Shown piece by piece: positions 17,379 to 27,222 of a stretch of DNA of 64,000 nucleotides. How positions within the stretch are numbered: position 1 is the first letter of the stretch; every line of letters starts with the position of its first letter. The stretch lies in NCBI RefSeq assembly GCF_026870175.2, contig NZ_CP113977.2:2604001-2668000 (forward strand). Reading direction: 5' to 3'. A program made the position numbers and the translations under genes. The DNA is from Flavobacterium aestivum (GTDB lineage: Bacteria; Bacteroidota; Bacteroidia; Flavobacteriales; Flavobacteriaceae). Under the pieces are notes generated by a model. That model saw nothing but the letters and a program-made list of their open reading frames with translations. It was not told the DNA's origin and did not search any database.

Positions 17379-18899
17379 ATGAAGAAAAATTTAATTTTAT
17401 GTGGCATACTACTTTCGGCAGGAGTTTTATTTGCACAACAGAAACAAATTACTACCAATACTGGGGCACCAGTTGGTGATAATCAGAATTCTAAGACTAT
17501 TGGTCAAAACGGACAAGTCTTATTAGAGGATATCCATTTAATAGAAAAACTATCAGCATTTGATAGAGAGCGTATCCCGGAACGTGTTGTGCACGCACGT
17601 GGTACAGGAGCTTATGGTGAATTTGTGGCGTCTGGAGATTTTTCTAAATATACAAAGGCGGCCTTATTTCAAAAAGGAAAAACCACACCAGTATTTGTTC
17701 GATTTTCTACAGTGGTTCATGGTGTAGGATCACCAGAAACATTAAGAGATCCGAGAGGATTTGCTACCAAGTTTTATACAGAAGAAGGAAATTATGATTT
17801 GGTAGGAAATAATCTGCCAGTATTTTTTATTCGTGATGCTATGAAATTTCCAGATATGGTTCATGCATTTAAGCCATCTCCAGTATATAACAAGCAAGAT
17901 GCAAATAGAGTTTTTGATTTCTTTAGCAATGTACCCGAAGGTACCCATATGCTAACCAGAGTATATTCTGATTATGGAACACCGGCAAATTATAGAGAAA
18001 TGAATGGTTCAGGTGTACATGCCTTTAAATGGGTAAACAATAATGGAGAGGTAACTTATGTGAAGTATACTTGGAAATCTATGCAAGGAGAAAGAAACCT
18101 AACAGCCGAAGAGGCAAGTGTCATTCAAGCTAAAGATTTTCAGCATGCAACAGTAGACTTGTATGATAATATCAAAAAAGGGAATTTTCCATCGTGGGAA
18201 TTGTATGTGCAATTTCTGAAGCCTTCTGAATTTGAAAAATTGGATATAAATCCATTAGATCCAACTAAAGTTTGGCCAGAGAGTATAGCTCCTTTACAGT
18301 TAGTTGGAAAAATGACATTGAATAAGATTCCAGCGAACTTTTTCCAAGAAGTAGAACAATCTGCTTTTTCACCAGGCACATTAGTTCCAGGAATAGAGCC
18401 GTCTGAAGATAAACTATTGCAGGGACGTTTGTTCTCATATTTTGATACACAGCGTTATAGATTAGGAGCTAATTTTCAGCAAATACCTGTAAACTCACCA
18501 AAAGTAGCTGTAGTGACCAATAATCAAGACGGAGCTTTTGCCACAAGAAAAACAAATGGAGATATTAACTATGAACCAAGTGCGTCACAAAATGGTTTTG
18601 TAGATAATGAGAAATTTGAATATTCTAAATCATCATTTGCAAATGTTGCAACTGTACAACAGAAGATCACTAAGCCAAATGATTTTAAACAAGCAGGGGA
18701 GTTTTATCGTTCGTTATCAGAAAAAGACAAGCAAAATCTAATTAAGAATCTTTCGGGTGATTTAATTAGTGTGACCAACAAAGATGTAGTACGTAAAATG
18801 GTTGGATACTTCTATATGGCAGATAGCGACTACGGAAAACGTCTGGCAAAGGAATTGAATTTGACTCGTGAAGAAGTAGAGAAGATGTTCTCAAAATAA
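17379..18899 (+). CDS. katA: Secreted monofunctional haem catalase
   Basis: 506 residues, converting hydrogen peroxide to water and oxygen. The ATG at 17379 gives a signal peptide (MKKNLILCGILLSAGVLFAQ) and a 16-nt leader from the consensus promoter; the frame is open further up but would then run into oxyR. Catalytic His is in ERVVHARGTGAYG, Asn in GNNLPVFFIRD, and the proximal haem Tyr in SYFDTQRYRLG. The size fits small-subunit catalases. The signal peptide points to a periplasmic enzyme, as in other catalase-ankyrin loci. Likely regulated by the divergent OxyR; the ankyrin gene follows after 10 bp. Confidence 0.94.
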   Translation: MKKNLILCGILLSAGVLFAQQKQITTNTGAPVGDNQNSKTIGQNGQVLLEDIHLIEKLSAFDRERIPERVVHARGTGAYGEFVASGDFSKYTKAALFQKGKTTPVFVRFSTVVHGVGSPETLRDPRGFATKFYTEEGNYDLVGNNLPVFFIRDAMKFPDMVHAFKPSPVYNKQDANRVFDFFSNVPEGTHMLTRVYSDYGTPANYREMNGSGVHAFKWVNNNGEVTYVKYTWKSMQGERNLTAEEASVIQAKDFQHATVDLYDNIKKGNFPSWELYVQFLKPSEFEKLDINPLDPTKVWPESIAPLQLVGKMTLNKIPANFFQEVEQSAFSPGTLVPGIEPSEDKLLQGRLFSYFDTQRYRLGANFQQIPVNSPKVAVVTNNQDGAFATRKTNGDINYEPSASQNGFVDNEKFEYSKSSFANVATVQQKITKPNDFKQAGEFYRSLSEKDKQNLIKNLSGDLISVTNKDVVRKMVGYFYMADSDYGKRLAKELNLTREEVEKMFSK

Positions 18900-18909
18900 G
18901 AAACAAGCA

Positions 18910-19437
18910 ATGAAGAAAAGGTGTGTCTATATAGCAACAGTTTTAATTCTATTGTTTACCTCTTTTGTTTCAGCTCAAGAAGCCATTTTTGCAGCAGCTC
19001 GCAACAATAATACCCTATTGATGAATGAGCTGTTGCTAAATAATGCAGATATAAATAGTATAGACGAAAGAGGAAGTACAGCTTTGATAATAGCGTGTTA
19101 CAATGACAATTATGAAGTTGCAAAATTGCTACTAGAAAAAGGGGCAAACCCTAATTGTCAAGATAAAATGGGGAATACTGCGCTAATGGGAGTTTGTTTT
19201 AAGCGACTCGATAAAATGGTTCAGTTATTATTGGAATACAAAACAGACATAGATCAGCAAAATTTTAATGGGGCAAATGCATTGATTTTTGCTGCAACTT
19301 TTGGAGCAGATACTATAATTAAGATTTTGATCGATAAAGGGGCTAATTTAAAAATACGGGATAATTACAATAAAACAGCATTAGATTATGCAATTATTCA
19401 GGAAAATCAAGAAATAGTGAAGTTGTTGATGCAGTAG
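18910..19437 (+). CDS. ankB: Secreted ankyrin-repeat protein, catalase partner
   Basis: 175 residues: a signal peptide (MKKRCVYIATVLILLFTSFVSAQ) and about four ankyrin repeats, marked by GSTALIIACYNDNYEVAKLL, GNTALMGVCFKR, NGANALIFAATFG and YNKTALDYAI. It lies 10 bp after the catalase gene. In Pseudomonas aeruginosa the analogous AnkB is needed for full activity of the linked catalase KatB, so a chaperone or stabiliser role in the periplasm is likely. That role is inferred from family and context. Confidence 0.88.
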   Translation: MKKRCVYIATVLILLFTSFVSAQEAIFAAARNNNTLLMNELLLNNADINSIDERGSTALIIACYNDNYEVAKLLLEKGANPNCQDKMGNTALMGVCFKRLDKMVQLLLEYKTDIDQQNFNGANALIFAATFGADTIIKILIDKGANLKIRDNYNKTALDYAIIQENQEIVKLLMQ

Positions 19438-20288
19438 CATCAAAATCATGAAAGAAGAAAGTCATTTCTAAAATCATAGGTATCATAAAGCGCCTATTCA
19501 GAAGTTATTAATCAAAAAATGTGTATTTATAGGACTCGCCTGTAGAATTAATTCTACAGGCAAATCATGATTGTTCTACAATTTATTATTGCAACAGAAA
19601 TTACATTTGTAATGTATTTTGATCATATATAATAAGTCATTTGACGTAATGAAGTTTAGAAGATTTAAAATGTTTTATTGATGTGAGTATTAAATTTTTA
19701 CAACATTTTAAGTGTATTTTGTTATTTTTTTTAAGCAGATTTTTATTAAAATATATTGTAGTATTTTTCTATATCTATCTGATTTAAAGTGAATTATTGT
19801 TCTTGGAAATGCTTTTTATAGAATAAATTATTTACATTTGTTGCCCCAAATTAGATAATTGAAGTTTTGTTTAAGATAAATTGTGAATTCATAATTCAAA
19901 GATTATTCACATTATTTTATATAAAATTTTGCATTCCCAATCTGTTTTTTTTTATAAAAACAATTAATAAGAAGACCTAACCTTTTTATTGATCGGGACA
20001 AATTTTGTTATTGAAAATTTTCTTTAGAATAATTGGAAATGGCTTGAATCCAATTTTTATTCTAGCATAAATAGTGTAGGGAATTAATGGTAATAATAAA
20101 CCAATTCCAAATGGTGATATTAGGCTTTAATGATGTTTTTGTCAATTGTGACAGAAGTTTTTAAAGGTTTTTTAGATAATTAGAAATTTTAGAAATACTT
20201 ATAACTTAAATAAGTATGGATAATAACATCTTAATAATGACCCTGTTATGGGATATAAACGATAATATTAAATTTTAAATTTATTTAT
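19438..20288. other. 851-bp non-coding region upstream of the adhesin operon
   Basis: Very AT-rich and without a credible open frame. It contains the 24-bp palindrome at 19538-19561, -7-like elements TACATTTG at 19602-19609 and 19834-19841 (neither with a well-spaced TTTG), and a small hairpin ATACTTA/TAAGTAT at 20195-20217. It probably holds the regulatory region and a long leader of the adhesin operon. I see no terminator after the ankyrin gene. Confidence 0.6.
19538..19561. promoter_or_regulatory. Perfect 24-bp palindrome sharing its core with 13458-13473
   Basis: The arm GCCTGTAGAATT (19538-19549) is followed directly by its exact complement (19550-19561). The inner 16 bp, GTAGAATTAATTCTAC, equal the core of the palindrome upstream of the histidine kinase gene. 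A 24-bp perfect palindrome is very unlikely by chance. Position and sharing suggest an operator of one regulator controlling both the two-component operon and the adhesin operon. Confidence 0.65.
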
Positions 20289-23200
20289 ATGTTAAAATGT
20301 TTACTCAAGTTTATTAATCAAAGCAAGACCGCATTTCAAATGGGGTTGGTTCTTTTATTATTTCTTCTTGGAGTCCAAGAAAAAGTAAGTGCTCAGAACT
20401 GTACGGCAAATGCAGGAGGTAATACAACTATTTGTGGTGATGCAGCAACATTAACAGGTACAGTTTCAGGTGTTCTTGGGGCAGGTACTGCTACCTGGAC
20501 ATTAGTGTCAGGCCCTACTACACCAACAATTGTTTCACCAAATTCCTTGATTACAAATGTCACAGGAATGACGGCAGATGGGAGTTATGTTTTCAAACTT
20601 TCTTACCCTTGTGGTACAGGAATTTCAGAATCCCAAGTTACAATTACAGCACATCCGAGACCTGCTTCTTTTACAGCAGGAGCTGATGTAACAGGTATAT
20701 GCTCTACAACAGGAACAACGCCTTTGGCAGGTGTAATACCTTCTGGTTTTACTGGTTCTTGGCAGGCAAGACAGATAACTGCTTATGAAAAATATACGAT
20801 TACCCAATCTACAAATTCATCTTTTAGCAGTACAACTTCGGCAACACCAACTTTTTCGTTGATTAATAAAGCAAACCATGAAGTAGATCCTGCTTATTAC
20901 ACTATATTGACAATCACATCATCTGATGGTGTATGTAGTTATACAGATGAAGCCAAGGTTGTATTTTGTCCTAATCCACTAATAAATGTTCCTGCCACTG
21001 CGTCTAGTTGTGTATCTGCAGGTTCTCAGGCATTTATAGATTTGACAGCTGCTCCTTTTTTTAATTCTAATACACCTAATTCTGCTGGAAAAGTAGCAGC
21101 AACGTATACTCTTACTGCAACAAGCCAGCCTGCGGGGGCTAATATTGATTTAGCAGAAATTGATGGTTCCCGAATGTATTTTAGTGGTGCTAATATCAGT
21201 GGAGTTTATGTTTTTACGATTGATATAACAACTTGCTGTGGTACTAATACAGTAGGTCCAATTACATACACAAATAATGGAGCACCTCCAAAAGCTGTTA
21301 ATTTTCAACCAACCGGACATGGTGCCCCTGAACAATTAGCACTGTATTCGTTCGGAGGTTCAGCTGGAGAAGTTCACTGCGGTGTTGCAGGTACAAGTAC
21401 CCCAGAATTATTCTATTTTGATTTAGACCCTTCAGATTCTCCAACAGTTGTCACTACAATTACCAGTGCAGGAATACTTCCTACAGGTGCAAGCACACCT
21501 ATTATCACGCTTAATGGTGCTGGTACAATGAGTAGATCAGTATCTGTAGATCCAGGAGCAAGTGGTTGGAAAGTAGGTACTTATAGTTTTAATGTGAGTG
21601 CTACTATGGGAACTTGTGGCATTAGTCAAACCTATTATATACACATTGCAGATGGTAATAGACCAGCTTTAAGTGTTCCAAATGTTTCTATCTGCTATCC
21701 AGGTTCTGGTGCTTCATCAGCAACAATTACTTTACCGGCAGTATATAAAGGTGTGGTAGATCCTAGTTATTTTCAAGATTTTGGAGGTAGTTATAATTTT
21801 ACAGTATTATCTCAACCTGCTGGTTCAGGTACTGTGACTTTTGAAGGTCAAGCACAAAGAAGTTTGACAAGCACTTCTACCGTAATTTCTAATTTGACTA
21901 TGCCGGGTGATTATGTGATTAGATTGACACCTTTTAATGGGAATGGAGTAGGACCATTTATAGAACAAGAGTATGCTTGTTCAGGAATTGCTGGACCACT
22001 ACAAACGGATTTTACAATTCATGTTGACGAGACAATAAATGCTAACGCTGGTGCTAATCAAACGGTTAGTTGTTCTTCTGGTCTTGCATTGCAAGGGAAT
22101 AGTGTAGGATCAACTGGCTCAACAGGTCTCTGGACAGTAGTTAGTGTTCCTGCTGGAGCAGCAACACCTACTATACTTAATCCAACCAATAACATTGCTG
22201 TTGTTACTGGTATTAATACTATTGGGATCTATACCTTTAGATGGACTATAACCAGTGCCCATGGAGTTTGTACTAGTTCTAGTGATGTATCGCATGATGT
22301 TCAGAAATTGGCTCCTGATACACCAACAACTACTGTTGTTCAACCAACTTGTAGTACGGCAACAGGATCTATTACGGTTACTAATCCTGCACCAAGTGCA
22401 GATATAGAATATAGTATTGATAATGGAGGAACATTCCAAGTTAGTAATATATTCCCATCTCTTGCTGTGGGTACTTATCAAGTTGTTGTTAAGTCTTTTT
22501 CTATTGGATGTAATTCTTTGCCAAAAGAAGAGATATTAGCTCTACCAACTAATTGTACTGATTTAGCTGTATCAAAAGTGGTTGATAATGCTACTCCTAC
22601 AGTAGGTACGAATGTAGTTTTCACAATAACGGCAACCAATAACGGACCTAATGCTGCAACAGGAGTATCTGTAGCAGATACACTTCCGGCTGGTTACACA
22701 TTTGTAAGTGCATCACCATCAGCAGGAACATCATGGACAGCACCAAACTGGACGATAGGGAATTTAGCAAATGGAGCGAATGCCACTTTAGCGATAACGG
22801 CAACAGTAAACGCTACAGGCCCTTATGGCAATACGGCTACAATTACTGGAAATGAAACTGATATAAATTCAGCAAATAATACATCAACATCTACGCCAGT
22901 ACCAGTTGCGAGTACTGATCTAGCGGTGACAAAAGTGGTTGATATCACTAATCCAACAGTAGGTACAAATGTAGTTTTCACAATAACGGCAACCAATAAT
23001 GGACCAAGTGCTGCAACAGGAGTATCTGTAGCAGATACACTTCCGGCAGGTTACACATTTGTAAGTGCATCACCGTCAGCAGGAACAACATGGACAGCAC
23101 CAAACTGGACGATAGGAAATTTAGCAAATGGAGCAAATGCTGTTTTAACGATAACGGCAACAGTAAATGCTACAGGACCTTATGCCAACACGGCAACAAT

Positions 23201-26200
23201 TACAGGAACTGAAAACGATCCTACACCAGCAAATAATACAGCAACATCAACGCCAGTTCCAGTTGCAAGTACTGATCTGGCGGTGACAAAAGTGTCTAAT
23301 AATCCTACACCTGCAGTAGGAACAAATGTTGTTTTCACAATAACAGCAACCAATAATGGACCTAGTGCTGCAACAGGAGTATCTGTGGCAGATACACTTC
23401 CGGCAGGTTACACGTTTGTGAGTGCATCACCATCAGCGGGAACAACATGGACAGCACCAAACTGGACAATAGGAAACTTAGCGAATGGGGCAAATGCCAC
23501 TTTAACGATAACGGCAACAGTAAATGCTACAGGACCTTATGCCAATACGGCAACAATTACAGGAACTGAAAACGATCCTACACCGGCTAATAATACATCA
23601 ACATCTACGCCAACACCAGTTCCGAGTACGGATCTAGCGGTGACAAAAGTGTCTAATATTGCTAATCCTACAGTTGGTACAAATGTTATTTTCACAATAA
23701 CGGCAACCAATAATGGCCCTAGTGCTGCAACAGGAGTATCTGTAGCAGATACACTTCCGGCAGGATACACTTTTGTAAGTGCATCACCGTCAGCGGGAAC
23801 AACTTGGACAGCACCAAACTGGACAATAGGAAATTTAGCGAATGGAGCGAATGCTGTTTTAACGATTACAGCCACAGTAAACGCAACAGGACCTTATGCT
23901 AATACAGCAACAATTACAGGAACTGAAAACGATCCTACACCAGCCAATAATACAGCAACATCTACGCCTGCACCAATGGGAAGTGCAGATCTTGCAGTGA
24001 CAAAAACAGTAAATAATCCGACACCAACAGTAGGTACAAATGTTGTTTTCACAATAACGGCAACCAATAATGGTCCTAGTGCTGCAACAGGAGTATCTGT
24101 AGCAGATACACTTCCGGCAGGATACACTTTTGTAAGTGCAGCACCGGCAGCAGGAACAACTTGGACAGCACCAAACTGGACGATAGGAAATTTAGCGAAT
24201 GGAGCAAATGCTATTTTAACGATAACAGCAACAGTAAATGCTACAGGACCTTATGCTAATACAGCAACAATAACAGGAACTGAAACTGATCCTACACCAG
24301 CCAATAATACAGCAACATCTACACCTACACCAGTAGCAAGTGCAGATTTAGCAGTGACAAAAACAGTAAATAATCCGACACCAACAGTAGGAACAAATGT
24401 TATTTTCACAATAACGGCAACCAATAATGGCCCAAGTGCTGCAACAGGGGTATCTGTAGCAGATACACTTCCAGCTGGTTACACTTTTGTGAGTGCATCA
24501 CCATCAGCGGGAACAACATGGACAGCACCAAACTGGACAATAGGAAATTTAGCAAGTGGAGCAAATGCTGTTTTAACGATAACAGCTACAGTAAACGCTA
24601 CAGGACCATATGCTAATACGGCAACAATAACAGGAACTGAAAACGATCCTACACCAGCAAATAATACAGCAACATCTACACCTACACCAGTAGCAAGTAC
24701 AGATCTAGTCGTATCAAAAGTGTCTAATATTGCTAACCCTACAGTAGGTACGAATGTTATTTTCACAATAACGGCAACTAATAATGGTCCTAGTGCTGCA
24801 ACAGGAGTATCTGTGGCAGATACACTTCCGGCAGGTTACACTTTTGTAAGTGCAACACCATCAGCAGGAACAACATGGACAGCCCCAAACTGGGCGATAG
24901 GAAATTTAGCGAATGGAGCGAATGCCACTTTAGCGATAACAGCAACAGTAAACGCTACAGGACCTTATGGCAACACGGCAACAATTACAGGAACTGAAAA
25001 CGATCCTACACCGGCAAATAATACATCAACGTCTACACCAACACCAGTTGCGAGTACGGATCTAGTGGTGACAAAAGTGGTTGATATTGCTAACCCTACA
25101 GTTGGAACAAATGTTGTTTTCACAATAACGGCAACCAATAACGGACCAAGTGCTGCAACAGGGGTATCTGTGGCAGATACACTTCCGGCAGGTTACACAT
25201 TTGTAAGTGCAACACCATCAGCAGGAACATCATGGACAGCACCAAACTGGACAATAGGAAATTTAGCGAATGGTGCGAATGCCACTTTAACGATAACTGC
25301 AACAGTAAATGCTACAGGACCTTATGCCAATACGGCAACAATTACAGGAACTGAAAACGATCCTACACCGGCCAATAACACATCAACGTCTACACCTACA
25401 CCAGTTGCGAGTACGGATCTAGCGGTGACAAAAGTGTCTAATATTGCTAATCCTACAGTTGGTGCAAATGTTGTTTTCACAATAACAGCAACGAATAATG
25501 GTCCTAGTGCTGCAACAGGGGTATCTGTAGCAGATACACTTCCAGCTGGTTACACTTTTGTGAGTGCATCACCATCAGCAGGAACAACATGGACAGCACC
25601 AAATTGGGCTATAGGAAACTTAGCGAATGGAGCAAATGCCACTTTAACAATAACGGCAACAGTAAACGCTGTAGGACCTTATGCCAACACGGCAACAATT
25701 ACAGGAAATGAAAATGATCCTACACCAGCAAATAATACAGCAACATCTACACCTACACCAGTAGCAAGTACAGATCTAGCCGTATCAAAAGTGTCTAATA
25801 TTGCTAACCCTACAGTAGGTACGAATGTTGTTTTCACAATATCGGCAACCAATAATGGACCAAGTGCCGCAACAGGAGTAACTGTAGCAGATGTACTTCC
25901 GGCAGGTTATACTTTTGTAAGTGCAACACCATCAGCAGGAACAACATGGACAGCACCGAACTGGGCGATAGGAAACTTAGCGAATGGAGCGAATGCCACT
26001 TTAATAATAACGGCAACAGTAAACGCAACAGGACCATACGCTAATACAGCAACAATTACTGGAAATGAAAATGATCCTACTCTAGGGAATAATACATCAA
26101 CATCTACGCCTACACCAGTTGCAAGTACTGATTTAGCAGTGATAAAAACGGTTGATAATGCTAACCCTACAGTAGGTACGAATGTTGTTTTCACAATATC

Positions 26201-27167
26201 GGCAACCAATAATGGCCCTAGTGCTGCAACAGGAGTAACTGTAGCAGATGTACTTCCGGCAGGATACATTTTTGTGAGTGCAACACCAGTAGCAGGAACA
26301 ACATGGACAGCACCGAATTGGACAATAGGAAATTTAGCGAATGGAGCGAATGCTATTTTAACAATAACGGCAACTGTAAATGCTACAGGGCCTTATGCCA
26401 ACACGGCAACAATAACAGGAAATGAAAATGATCCTACACTAGCTAATAATACATCAACATCTACTGCAACACCATTAGCTACTAATCCATCTATAACCCT
26501 TGTAAAAACAGCAGTGTTTAATGATGAGAATAACGATGGTTACGCGCAAGTGGGAGAAACTATTACCTATAATTTTACAGTAACCAATACAGGTGATACT
26601 GCGTTGGACAAAATTAATATAACAGACCCACTACCTGGAATTACCCTTAAGGGTGGACCAATAAGTTTGTCAGTAGGACAATCTGATAGTTCAAGTTTTG
26701 TAGGAGTCTATGCTTTAACACAAGCAGATATTAATTTAGGAACTGTATCTAATCAAGCGAAGGTAACAGGTACAGATCCAAAAGGAACTATTGTAAGTGA
26801 TCTTTCAAATGATAGTAATGCTATAGGTGATAATCCAACTGTATTGCCAATTACAGGATGTGTGATTGAAGTGTTTAATGCTTTATCACCAAATGGAGAT
26901 GGAGAAAATGATGCTCTTTATATTCGTGGAATAGAATGTTATCCTGATAACACTCTGGAAGTTTATAATCGTTGGGGAGTTTTAGTATATGAGCGTGACC
27001 ATTACAACAATACTGATGGACCTTTTAAAGGTATTTCAGAAGGACGTGTAACGGTTAATCAATCTGAGGAATTGCCTGTAGGAACTTACTATTATGTTAT
27101 TAAATATAGAGATAGTAATTCTTCAACATACAAAAAAGCAGGTTACTTATATATTAATAGAAAATAG
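20289..27167 (+). CDS. Giant T9SS surface protein with 11 DUF11 repeats and type B sorting domain
   Basis: 2292 residues. A signal peptide ends at about residue 36 (KVSAQ). Residues about 37-756 contain PKD/Ig-like segments with Cys pairs. Residues about 757-2064 are 11 tandem DUF11 domains of 119 residues, each with [20 protein letters not shown] and LPAGYTFVSA. A divergent twelfth domain follows (about 2065-2190). The last 100 residues are a gliding-motility/CHU_C type B T9SS sorting domain ([33 protein letters not shown]). The protein is probably exported by T9SS as a long adhesin stalk. PorP-like and OmpA-like genes follow. Confidence 0.93.
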   Translation: MLKCLLKFINQSKTAFQMGLVLLLFLLGVQEKVSAQNCTANAGGNTTICGDAATLTGTVSGVLGAGTATWTLVSGPTTPTIVSPNSLITNVTGMTADGSYVFKLSYPCGTGISESQVTITAHPRPASFTAGADVTGICSTTGTTPLAGVIPSGFTGSWQARQITAYEKYTITQSTNSSFSSTTSATPTFSLINKANHEVDPAYYTILTITSSDGVCSYTDEAKVVFCPNPLINVPATASSCVSAGSQAFIDLTAAPFFNSNTPNSAGKVAATYTLTATSQPAGANIDLAEIDGSRMYFSGANISGVYVFTIDITTCCGTNTVGPITYTNNGAPPKAVNFQPTGHGAPEQLALYSFGGSAGEVHCGVAGTSTPELFYFDLDPSDSPTVVTTITSAGILPTGASTPIITLNGAGTMSRSVSVDPGASGWKVGTYSFNVSATMGTCGISQTYYIHIADGNRPALSVPNVSICYPGSGASSATITLPAVYKGVVDPSYFQDFGGSYNFTVLSQPAGSGTVTFEGQAQRSLTSTSTVISNLTMPGDYVIRLTPFNGNGVGPFIEQEYACSGIAGPLQTDFTIHVDETINANAGANQTVSCSSGLALQGNSVGSTGSTGLWTVVSVPAGAATPTILNPTNNIAVVTGINTIGIYTFRWTITSAHGVCTSSSDVSHDVQKLAPDTPTTTVVQPTCSTATGSITVTNPAPSADIEYSIDNGGTFQVSNIFPSLAVGTYQVVVKSFSIGCNSLPKEEILALPTNCTDLAVSKVVDNATPTVGTNVVFTITATNNGPNAATGVSVADTLPAGYTFVSASPSAGTSWTAPNWTIGNLANGANATLAITATVNATGPYGNTATITGNETDINSANNTSTSTPVPVASTDLAVTKVVDITNPTVGTNVVFTITATNNGPSAATGVSVADTLPAGYTFVSASPSAGTTWTAPNWTIGNLANGANAVLTITATVNATGPYANTATITGTENDPTPANNTATSTPVPVASTDLAVTKVSNNPTPAVGTNVVFTITATNNGPSAATGVSVADTLPAGYTFVSASPSAGTTWTAPNWTIGNLANGANATLTITATVNATGPYANTATITGTENDPTPANNTSTSTPTPVPSTDLAVTKVSNIANPTVGTNVIFTITATNNGPSAATGVSVADTLPAGYTFVSASPSAGTTWTAPNWTIGNLANGANAVLTITATVNATGPYANTATITGTENDPTPANNTATSTPAPMGSADLAVTKTVNNPTPTVGTNVVFTITATNNGPSAATGVSVADTLPAGYTFVSAAPAAGTTWTAPNWTIGNLANGANAILTITATVNATGPYANTATITGTETDPTPANNTATSTPTPVASADLAVTKTVNNPTPTVGTNVIFTITATNNGPSAATGVSVADTLPAGYTFVSASPSAGTTWTAPNWTIGNLASGANAVLTITATVNATGPYANTATITGTENDPTPANNTATSTPTPVASTDLVVSKVSNIANPTVGTNVIFTITATNNGPSAATGVSVADTLPAGYTFVSATPSAGTTWTAPNWAIGNLANGANATLAITATVNATGPYGNTATITGTENDPTPANNTSTSTPTPVASTDLVVTKVVDIANPTVGTNVVFTITATNNGPSAATGVSVADTLPAGYTFVSATPSAGTSWTAPNWTIGNLANGANATLTITATVNATGPYANTATITGTENDPTPANNTSTSTPTPVASTDLAVTKVSNIANPTVGANVVFTITATNNGPSAATGVSVADTLPAGYTFVSASPSAGTTWTAPNWAIGNLANGANATLTITATVNAVGPYANTATITGNENDPTPANNTATSTPTPVASTDLAVSKVSNIANPTVGTNVVFTISATNNGPSAATGVTVADVLPAGYTFVSATPSAGTTWTAPNWAIGNLANGANATLIITATVNATGPYANTATITGNENDPTLGNNTSTSTPTPVASTDLAVIKTVDNANPTVGTNVVFTISATNNGPSAATGVTVADVLPAGYIFVSATPVAGTTWTAPNWTIGNLANGANAILTITATVNATGPYANTATITGNENDPTLANNTSTSTATPLATNPSITLVKTAVFNDENNDGYAQVGETITYNFTVTNTGDTALDKINITDPLPGITLKGGPISLSVGQSDSSSFVGVYALTQADINLGTVSNQAKVTGTDPKGTIVSDLSNDSNAIGDNPTVLPITGCVIEVFNALSPNGDGENDALYIRGIECYPDNTLEVYNRWGVLVYERDHYNNTDGPFKGISEGRVTVNQSEELPVGTYYYVIKYRDSNSSTYKKAGYLYINRK
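22557..26483 (+). repeat. Eleven tandem 357-bp coding repeats
   Basis: Each unit encodes one DUF11 domain; the first begins at about 22557 and the array ends at about 26483. Units are highly similar in DNA but carry scattered, mostly silent differences. Units 5 and 6 share the same opening (AAAACAGTAAATAATCCGAC). The array invites unequal recombination and assembly errors. Confidence 0.88.
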
Positions 27168-27175
27168 ATAAATCT

Positions 27176-27206
27176 AATTCCTGAGAGTCATATACTCTCA
27201 GGAATT
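27176..27206 (+). other. 13-bp hairpin between adhesin and PorP genes
   Basis: AATTCCTGAGAGT (27176-27188) pairs perfectly with ACTCTCAGGAATT (27194-27206) around a 5-nt loop. The bases after it are A-rich with no U-tract, so it is a poor terminator. It could be a processing or stabilising element that sets the ratio of adhesin to the downstream proteins, or a leaky terminator. Confidence 0.55.
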
Positions 27207-27222
27207 ATAAAAACATAAACAG

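Noticed and set aside
20195..20217. Small inverted repeat ATACTTA/TAAGTAT before the adhesin start
   Set aside because: Only 7 bp of A/T-rich stem with a 9-nt loop; expected by chance in such sequence.
22119..26269. Several long antisense open frames across the DUF11 array (such as 22119-22481, 23537-23875, 25907-26269)
   Set aside because: They recur in step with the 357-bp units and are produced by the codon composition of the sense repeats; none has a start context or family pattern.
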